Assembly: GCF_049310925.1 (NCBI RefSeq)
Contig: NZ_JBMERP010000002.1
Coordinates: 1 to 64,000, forward strand
DNA: 64,000 bases
Source of the DNA: Virgibacillus_F sp049310925
GTDB taxonomy: Bacteria > Bacillota > Bacilli > Bacillales > Amphibacillaceae
Direction of reading: 5' to 3'
A program made the translations under genes and the position numbers. The notes under the pieces were generated by a model. It worked only from the letters and a program-made list of their open reading frames with translations. It was not told where the DNA came from and searched no databases. Shown here piece after piece: positions 59,223-64,000 of this stretch (its first letter is position 1; each line of letters starts with the position of its first letter).

Positions 59223-60555
59223 ACTGCGTGAGACAATTTTAGATTTGCTGCTACGTATAGAAAGTGATAGTGGATTTAGTCATTTAATTATTGATCAGGA
59301 AATTAGAACGAATCAACTACCGGACCGAGACGTCAGTCTTTTGACAGAAGTTGTTTATGGAACATTGCAACGAAAACTAACGTTAGATTATTATTTAGAA
59401 CCATATATGAATTCAAATAAAAAACCAAAGCCTTGGGTAACGATGCTACTGCGAATGTCAGTCTATCAAATGGCTTTCCTGGATAAGGTACCAGATCATG
59501 CAATAATTCATGAAGCAGTTGAGATTTCAAAACGAAGAGGTCATAAAGGTATAGCTTCATTAGTTAATGGTGTATTGCGCAATGTTCAAAGGAACGGCTA
59601 TCCGGATACTTCTAAGATTGATAACGTGGTAAAAAGGTTATCGATTGAAACGAGTCATCCAGAGTGGCTTGTAGACCGATGGTTAAATATGTATGGAATT
59701 GGAACTACAGAGCAAATGTGCAAATCAAATCTTGCAAGGAAGCATACATCTATTCGAGTACAACCCTTGAAAATCACAAGGGATAAGGCAATAAGAAAGC
59801 TTGAGGAACTTGATTTTGATGTGGAAGAATCAGTGTTTTCCTCACAAGGAATAGTGATCACCAAAGGAAACATATTGAAAACCGATTTATTTAAAGAAGG
59901 GTTTTTAACAATCCAGGATCAAAGTTCTATGCTGGTCGCAGAAATGCTGGATGTTAAACATGACATGCAAGTATTAGATACATGCAGTGCTCCGGGAGGT
60001 AAGGTAACCCATGTTGCTGAAATAATGGGGAACAAAGGAAACATTTATGCTTATGATTTACACGCCAAAAAAGCAAGACAAATTAATGACAGAGCTGAAC
60101 AGTTGGGTCTGACGAATATTGAAGCAAATCAAGCAGACGCTCGTACCTTACAGAATGTCCATGAGGATGAGAGCTTTGATCGCATATTAGTTGATGCACC
60201 ATGTTCTGGTCTCGGGGTAATTCGAGGAAAACCGGAGATTAAATACAATAAAGAAGAATCCGATATTCATAACCTAGCACAAATTCAAGTTGATATTTTA
60301 GCAGGGGTTGCCCCATTACTAAAGAAAAATGGTCGATTAATGTATACAACTTGTACGGTTGATAAAGAAGAGAATAACGAAGTGGTAAAAAAGTTTTTGG
60401 AAAAACATTCAGACTATACTGTAGACCAAACATTCTTCGATGAACTACCTCAATTTTTAACTAATAATGAGGGTATTTCAAAAGAAGGTTTACAGATGTT
60501 TCCTCATACACATAATACCGATGGATTTTTTCTGACTCGTTTAATAAAAAACTAG
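59212..60555 (+). CDS. rsmB: 16S rRNA (cytosine(967)-C5)-methyltransferase
   Basis: A 447-residue RsmB (Sun) protein methylating C967 of 16S rRNA. The N-terminal NusB-like RNA-binding domain spans about 1-130. The catalytic domain has SAM motif TCSAPGGKVTHVAE (about 256-269) and both catalytic cysteines: DAPCSGLG (about 328) and TTCTVDKEEN (about 380). The TTG start at 59212 lies inside the fmt end, behind GGGTGAT. The protein equals the B. subtilis YloM length. In B. subtilis rlmN follows; here prpC follows after 126 nt. Confidence 0.95.
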   Translation: MKNKLRETILDLLLRIESDSGFSHLIIDQEIRTNQLPDRDVSLLTEVVYGTLQRKLTLDYYLEPYMNSNKKPKPWVTMLLRMSVYQMAFLDKVPDHAIIHEAVEISKRRGHKGIASLVNGVLRNVQRNGYPDTSKIDNVVKRLSIETSHPEWLVDRWLNMYGIGTTEQMCKSNLARKHTSIRVQPLKITRDKAIRKLEELDFDVEESVFSSQGIVITKGNILKTDLFKEGFLTIQDQSSMLVAEMLDVKHDMQVLDTCSAPGGKVTHVAEIMGNKGNIYAYDLHAKKARQINDRAEQLGLTNIEANQADARTLQNVHEDESFDRILVDAPCSGLGVIRGKPEIKYNKEESDIHNLAQIQVDILAGVAPLLKKNGRLMYTTCTVDKEENNEVVKKFLEKHSDYTVDQTFFDELPQFLTNNEGISKEGLQMFPHTHNTDGFFLTRLIKN

Positions 60556-60681
60556 TGGTAGTTCTTTTTTATTGATAAGCTTCATGTAATAATAGAAAAA
60601 GATAGCTTCATGTAAAGGATTGACTAGTTAGTTTTAGTTTTCAGCTCAAAGGCACTTACGCTTTTTTGAAGGGGTGAAAGA

Positions 60682-61443
60682 ATGAAAGGGCAATATGCAA
60701 CTGATCAGGGTCGCGTTCGAAATCATAATGAAGATGCTGGGGGTATATTTAAGAATAATTATAACCAGTATTTATCTATTGTTGCCGACGGTATGGGTGG
60801 ACATCAAGCAGGTGATGTAGCAAGTCAGATGGCCACTTCAATTATTGAAGAAAAGTGGCAGGAAACGGATCAGATAAGTAAACCAGAGGAAGCTGAGATG
60901 TGGTTAAAAGCGACTATAGAGCAGGTTAACAAAGAAATATATGAAAAGTCAATAAAAGAAGAATCGTGTAAGGGTATGGGTACGACAGTTGTAACTGTTA
61001 TTCATACCCAGGACTTCGTTACGGTAGCACACATTGGTGATAGTAGATGTTATTTAAAAAATGAAGCTGGATTCAGTCAAATAACTGAAGATCATTCTCT
61101 AGTAAATGAACTGGTTAGATCTGGTCAAATATCAAATGAAGATGCAGAACACCATCCTCGTAAAAACGTACTGTTAAAGGCGTTAGGAACAGAGGAAGTC
61201 ATCTATCCTGATATTCAAACTGTTACATGGGAAACAGACAACATGATTTTACTTTGCTCAGATGGTTTATCAAATAAGGTTTCTGATAGCGAATTACAAT
61301 CATTTATAACGGGTGATGAATCTTTAGTGGATAAAGTCCAGGGCTTAATAGCATTGGCAAATGAACGTGGAGGCGAGGACAATATTTCACTCGTAATTGT
61401 ACATCATGAATTGCTAATGGAAGAAGGTGAGAAATCGTGTTAA
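60682..61443 (+). CDS. prpC: Stp1/PrpC family serine/threonine protein phosphatase
   Basis: A 253-residue PP2C-type phosphatase that reverses phosphorylation by PrkC. Metal-binding aspartates occur in VADGMGGHQAGD (about 34-45), GDSR near 119, CSDGLSN near 193 and GGEDNISL near 232. The N-terminal TDQGRVRNHNEDA motif (about 7-19) is typical. The start follows AAGGGGTGAAAG. It overlaps prkC by 7 nt, the usual kinase-phosphatase pair. Confidence 0.96.
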   Translation: MKGQYATDQGRVRNHNEDAGGIFKNNYNQYLSIVADGMGGHQAGDVASQMATSIIEEKWQETDQISKPEEAEMWLKATIEQVNKEIYEKSIKEESCKGMGTTVVTVIHTQDFVTVAHIGDSRCYLKNEAGFSQITEDHSLVNELVRSGQISNEDAEHHPRKNVLLKALGTEEVIYPDIQTVTWETDNMILLCSDGLSNKVSDSELQSFITGDESLVDKVQGLIALANERGGEDNISLVIVHHELLMEEGEKSC

Positions 61444-63497
61444 ACGGTCGCCTTTTAAATGAACGTTACAAGGTTAAAGACACCATTGGTGGCGGAGGTA
61501 TGGCTAACGTTTATTTAGCAAGAGATATTATTTTAGAGCGTGATGTAGCGCTAAAGGTTCTTCGTTTAGAATATGTAAATGATGACGAATTTATCGCTCG
61601 GTTTGACCGAGAAGCACAATCAGCCACTAGCCTATCACATCCAAATATCGTTAACATTTTTGATGTCGGTGAAGAAGAACATATTTTATACATGGTAATG
61701 GAATATGTTGATGGATTGACTTTAAAAGAATATATTAAAAAATATGGCCCAATAGATGTGGATAAAGCATTAGACATAATGAAGCAAATTAGCTCAGCTA
61801 TTGGTCATGCACATGCAAATAACATCGTACATAGAGACATTAAACCACAAAATATTCTAATTGATTCATACGGGCAAGTGAAAGTAACTGACTTTGGAAT
61901 TGCAATAGCATTAAGTGCAACTGCTTTAACCCAAACAAATTCCATATTGGGTTCTGTTCATTATCTATCACCTGAGCAAGCCCGTGGAGGGATGGCAACT
62001 AAAAAGTCAGACATTTATTCACTAGGTATTGTTTTATTTGAATTGTTAACAGCCCGATTACCATTTTCCGGACAATCACCTGTTAGTATTGCTTTAAAGC
62101 ATTTGCAAACTGATACACCTTCAGTAAGGAGATTCAATCAAAATGTTCCACAAAGTGTTGAAAATATAGTGCTAAAAGCTACAGCAAAAGACCCGTTCAA
62201 TCGTTTTAACACTGTATATGATATGGAGGATGCATTATCCACTGCACTGGAGCCTGAAAGATTAAATGAGGACAAGTTTATACCACCTGTTGGAGTAGGT
62301 GAAGAAACAAAGGCAATACCGATTATTACAGATGACCAGATGCATGATAACAGTAATCAAAACACGATTATTCATCAAGCAAACGGTGCAACAAAAGCGT
62401 TTGTAGCAAATGATATGGATGTCACAAACGAAAACAAAAGTGATAAGAAAAATGGAAAGAAAAAGAGTAAGAAAAAGAAAATAGTTTTGATTGTTATTCT
62501 ATTGTCAATTTTATTTGCTTCAAGTGTTGCTGCATTATTTATTGTTCCAAGTCTCATGCAACCTAAGGATGTCACTGTTCCTGATGTGACAGGAATGGAA
62601 TATGAAAAAGCAGTTGAAAAAGTTGAAGCGTTGAATCTAGATACGGAAAAGGAACTGGCTTTCTCCGAGGATGTTAAAGATGGTGTTGTTATAAGAACAA
62701 ACCCACCATCTGATAGAATAGTGAAAGAAGAAACAACGATTACGCTTTTTGTAAGTAAGGGTAAGGAAACTGTATCTTTTTCTGATTATGTTGGAAAAGA
62801 TTTTAGTCAAATTAAACAACTACTAATAGATAAAGGTTTCAAAGAAGAAGAAATAAGTGCTTATGTTAAAACTTCTGATCGTTCACCTGGAATAATTATT
62901 GCTCAGGTACAACCTGCTCCAGAAACAGATGTTGTTCCAAGTGAAACTCGGGTAATATTTGAAATAAGTGGAGGACCTGAACTAATACAGGTTGCGAATC
63001 TTGAAGACCTCACCAAAAAAGAGGCAGTTGACTACTTACAGGATCAAGGCCTTGTGGCTAATGTAATTGAGGAGTATTCAGAGAGTACTTCAAAAGGTGA
63101 AGTGATTAGACAGGAACCTGTAGCAGGTACAGAATTAGAAGAAGGGAAAACGGTAAACATATATATTTCCAAAGGGCCAGAAGAAAAACCTCCTGTCTCA
63201 CACACTGTAACTTTCACAGTTCCGTATAATCCTGATCAACAACCAGACGATGGTGATGGGGCAACAGATGATCCAAATAAAAAAGATGAGTCACCTGTTG
63301 AACAAACAGTAAAGATCTACATTAAAGATGCTCAACATCCATCTATAACTGAACTTTATCAGGAGGATACTATCACGAAGGACAAGGAGTATGAGATAAC
63401 ACTGACAATCGCACCAAATCAAACAGCTGAATACAAGGTTTTTCGTGATGATAAGTTATTTTTAGATAGAACAGTACCATACGAAGGAGTTGAATAA
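61437..63497 (+). CDS. prkC: Stk1/PrkC family PASTA-domain serine/threonine kinase
   Basis: A 686-residue membrane Hanks-type kinase. Its cytoplasmic kinase domain (about 10-275) has the Gly loop IGGGGMANVY, catalytic lysine (about 40), HRDIKPQN (Asp 134) and DFG (152-154), with several activation-loop threonines between 162 and 167. A basic linker leads to one membrane helix (about 349-371), then three extracellular PASTA repeats (about 376-585) that bind muropeptides, and a C-terminal beta domain. In Bacillus it signals germination and stationary-phase events. The GTG start overlaps prpC. It is followed by rsgA, the usual order. Confidence 0.96.
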   Translation: MLNGRLLNERYKVKDTIGGGGMANVYLARDIILERDVALKVLRLEYVNDDEFIARFDREAQSATSLSHPNIVNIFDVGEEEHILYMVMEYVDGLTLKEYIKKYGPIDVDKALDIMKQISSAIGHAHANNIVHRDIKPQNILIDSYGQVKVTDFGIAIALSATALTQTNSILGSVHYLSPEQARGGMATKKSDIYSLGIVLFELLTARLPFSGQSPVSIALKHLQTDTPSVRRFNQNVPQSVENIVLKATAKDPFNRFNTVYDMEDALSTALEPERLNEDKFIPPVGVGEETKAIPIITDDQMHDNSNQNTIIHQANGATKAFVANDMDVTNENKSDKKNGKKKSKKKKIVLIVILLSILFASSVAALFIVPSLMQPKDVTVPDVTGMEYEKAVEKVEALNLDTEKELAFSEDVKDGVVIRTNPPSDRIVKEETTITLFVSKGKETVSFSDYVGKDFSQIKQLLIDKGFKEEEISAYVKTSDRSPGIIIAQVQPAPETDVVPSETRVIFEISGGPELIQVANLEDLTKKEAVDYLQDQGLVANVIEEYSESTSKGEVIRQEPVAGTELEEGKTVNIYISKGPEEKPPVSHTVTFTVPYNPDQQPDDGDGATDDPNKKDESPVEQTVKIYIKDAQHPSITELYQEDTITKDKEYEITLTIAPNQTAEYKVFRDDKLFLDRTVPYEGVE

Positions 63498-64000
63498 ATG
63501 GTCGAAGGCAGAATTACTAAGGCGTTAAGTGGGTTCTATTACGTACAGTCCGGTGATGATGTTTATGCATGTAGAGGTAGGGGATTGTTCAGAAATCAAA
63601 ACATTACTCCTCTAGTTGGGGATTTTGTGGATTTTGATATTAGAGATGGAATGGAAGGCTATTTGATTAACATCAAACCAAGGACTAATGAATTAATTCG
63701 TCCGCCTATCGCAAATGTTGATCGGGCTTTCATTATAAGTTCCGCAATTGAACCATCGTTTAGTACCTTATTATTGGATCGATTTTTAGTTCTAATTGAG
63801 TCCAAGGATATTCAACCTATTATTATTATTACAAAAATGGATGTCTTGTCTGAACAGGAAAGGGAAAGCATCGAGAATCATGTACAAGCGTACCTGGATA
63901 TTGGCTACAAAGTTGAAAAAGTGTCGTCTAAGGAACCTTTTGATATTAAAGGAATGGAAAAACATTTCAATGAAGGCGTATCTGTGATTGCAGGACAATC
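63498..64000 (+). CDS. rsgA: Ribosome small subunit-dependent GTPase RsgA (5' part)
   Basis: The first 167 codons of RsgA (CpgA/YloQ) run off the end of the window, so the gene is cut by the boundary and not broken. An OB-fold RNA-binding domain occupies about residues 1-65, followed by the beginning of the circularly permuted GTPase domain: NVDRAFIISSA near 73-83 and the G4 motif ITKMD near 110-114, preceding the G1 loop that lies beyond the window. It acts in 30S maturation and is a substrate of PrkC in B. subtilis. The ATG at 63498 lies directly after the prkC stop, behind AAGGAGTTG. Confidence 0.93.
   Translation, partial: MVEGRITKALSGFYYVQSGDDVYACRGRGLFRNQNITPLVGDFVDFDIRDGMEGYLINIKPRTNELIRPPIANVDRAFIISSAIEPSFSTLLLDRFLVLIESKDIQPIIIITKMDVLSEQERESIENHVQAYLDIGYKVEKVSSKEPFDIKGMEKHFNEGVSVIAGQ

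Noticed and set aside
1..64000. CRISPR arrays, transposases, phage genes, tRNA or rRNA genes
   Set aside because: None seen: no regularly spaced direct repeats with unique spacers, no DDE/integrase-type proteins, no cloverleaf or rRNA-like segments recognised by eye.

Overview
This AT-rich window comes from a low-GC, endospore-forming member of the Bacillaceae. The evidence is gene content and order: yceD-rpmF, ylbO/ylbP/panE, bshC (bacillithiol), the mraZ/dcw cluster with spoVD and spoVE, ftsAZ-spoIIGA-sigE-sigG, ylmCDEFGH-divIVA-ileS, the PyrR-regulated pyr operon, and yloA/yloB-remA-gmk-rpoZ-coaBC-priA-fmt-rsmB-prpC-prkC-rsgA. This is the backbone order of Bacillus subtilis. The missing genes and the dispersed palindromic repeats point away from Bacillus itself, perhaps to an Oceanobacillus/Virgibacillus-type halotolerant genus; that genus-level statement is inference.

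Layout. 1-6.2 kb: ribosomal protein L32 region, a crotonase, a sporulation regulator, an acetyltransferase, ketopantoate reductase and BshC. 6.2-22.8 kb: dcw cluster (mraZ, rsmH, ftsL, pbpB, spoVD, murE, murF, mraY, murD, spoVE, divIB, ftsA, ftsZ). Compared with B. subtilis it has gained murF and lacks murG, murB, ylxW, ylxX and sbp. 22.8-26 kb: early sporulation sigma factors with recognisable sporulation-type promoters, then GC-richer repeats. 26-30 kb: ylm division genes and divIVA. 30-34.8 kb: T-box-controlled ileS, lspA and a pseudouridine synthase. 34.8-45.1 kb: pyrR and the complete UMP pathway with two PyrR attenuators and no pyrP. 45.1-48.4 kb: an accessory block (metallopeptidase-like lipoprotein, methyltransferase, LysR regulator, Ohr peroxidase). 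48.4-64 kb: rqcH, Ca2+ ATPase and the remA-to-rsgA housekeeping run, lacking yloC, def and rlmN; rsgA is cut by the window end.

How it works together: the dcw block makes lipid-linked peptidoglycan precursors and the divisome (FtsL, DivIB, PBP2B, FtsA, FtsZ, SepF, DivIVA). SpoVD and SpoVE make spore cortex, and SpoIIGA/SigE/SigG drive compartment-specific transcription. PrkC, PrpC and RsgA form the muropeptide-sensing phosphorylation and ribosome-assembly end of the window. Regulation is readable at many points: MraZ boxes, a sigma-H-type promoter before ftsA, a sigma-F-type promoter before sigG, an isoleucine T-box, PyrR-binding attenuators and many intrinsic terminators.

I see no CRISPR array, transposase, integrase, prophage, tRNA or rRNA gene. 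I found no convincing new multi-gene system. The most unusual items are a four-copy intergenic two-hairpin repeat whose second stem covaries, a 317-bp nested inverted-repeat element, and a lipoprotein gene whose signal sequence appears to begin at a non-AUG codon.
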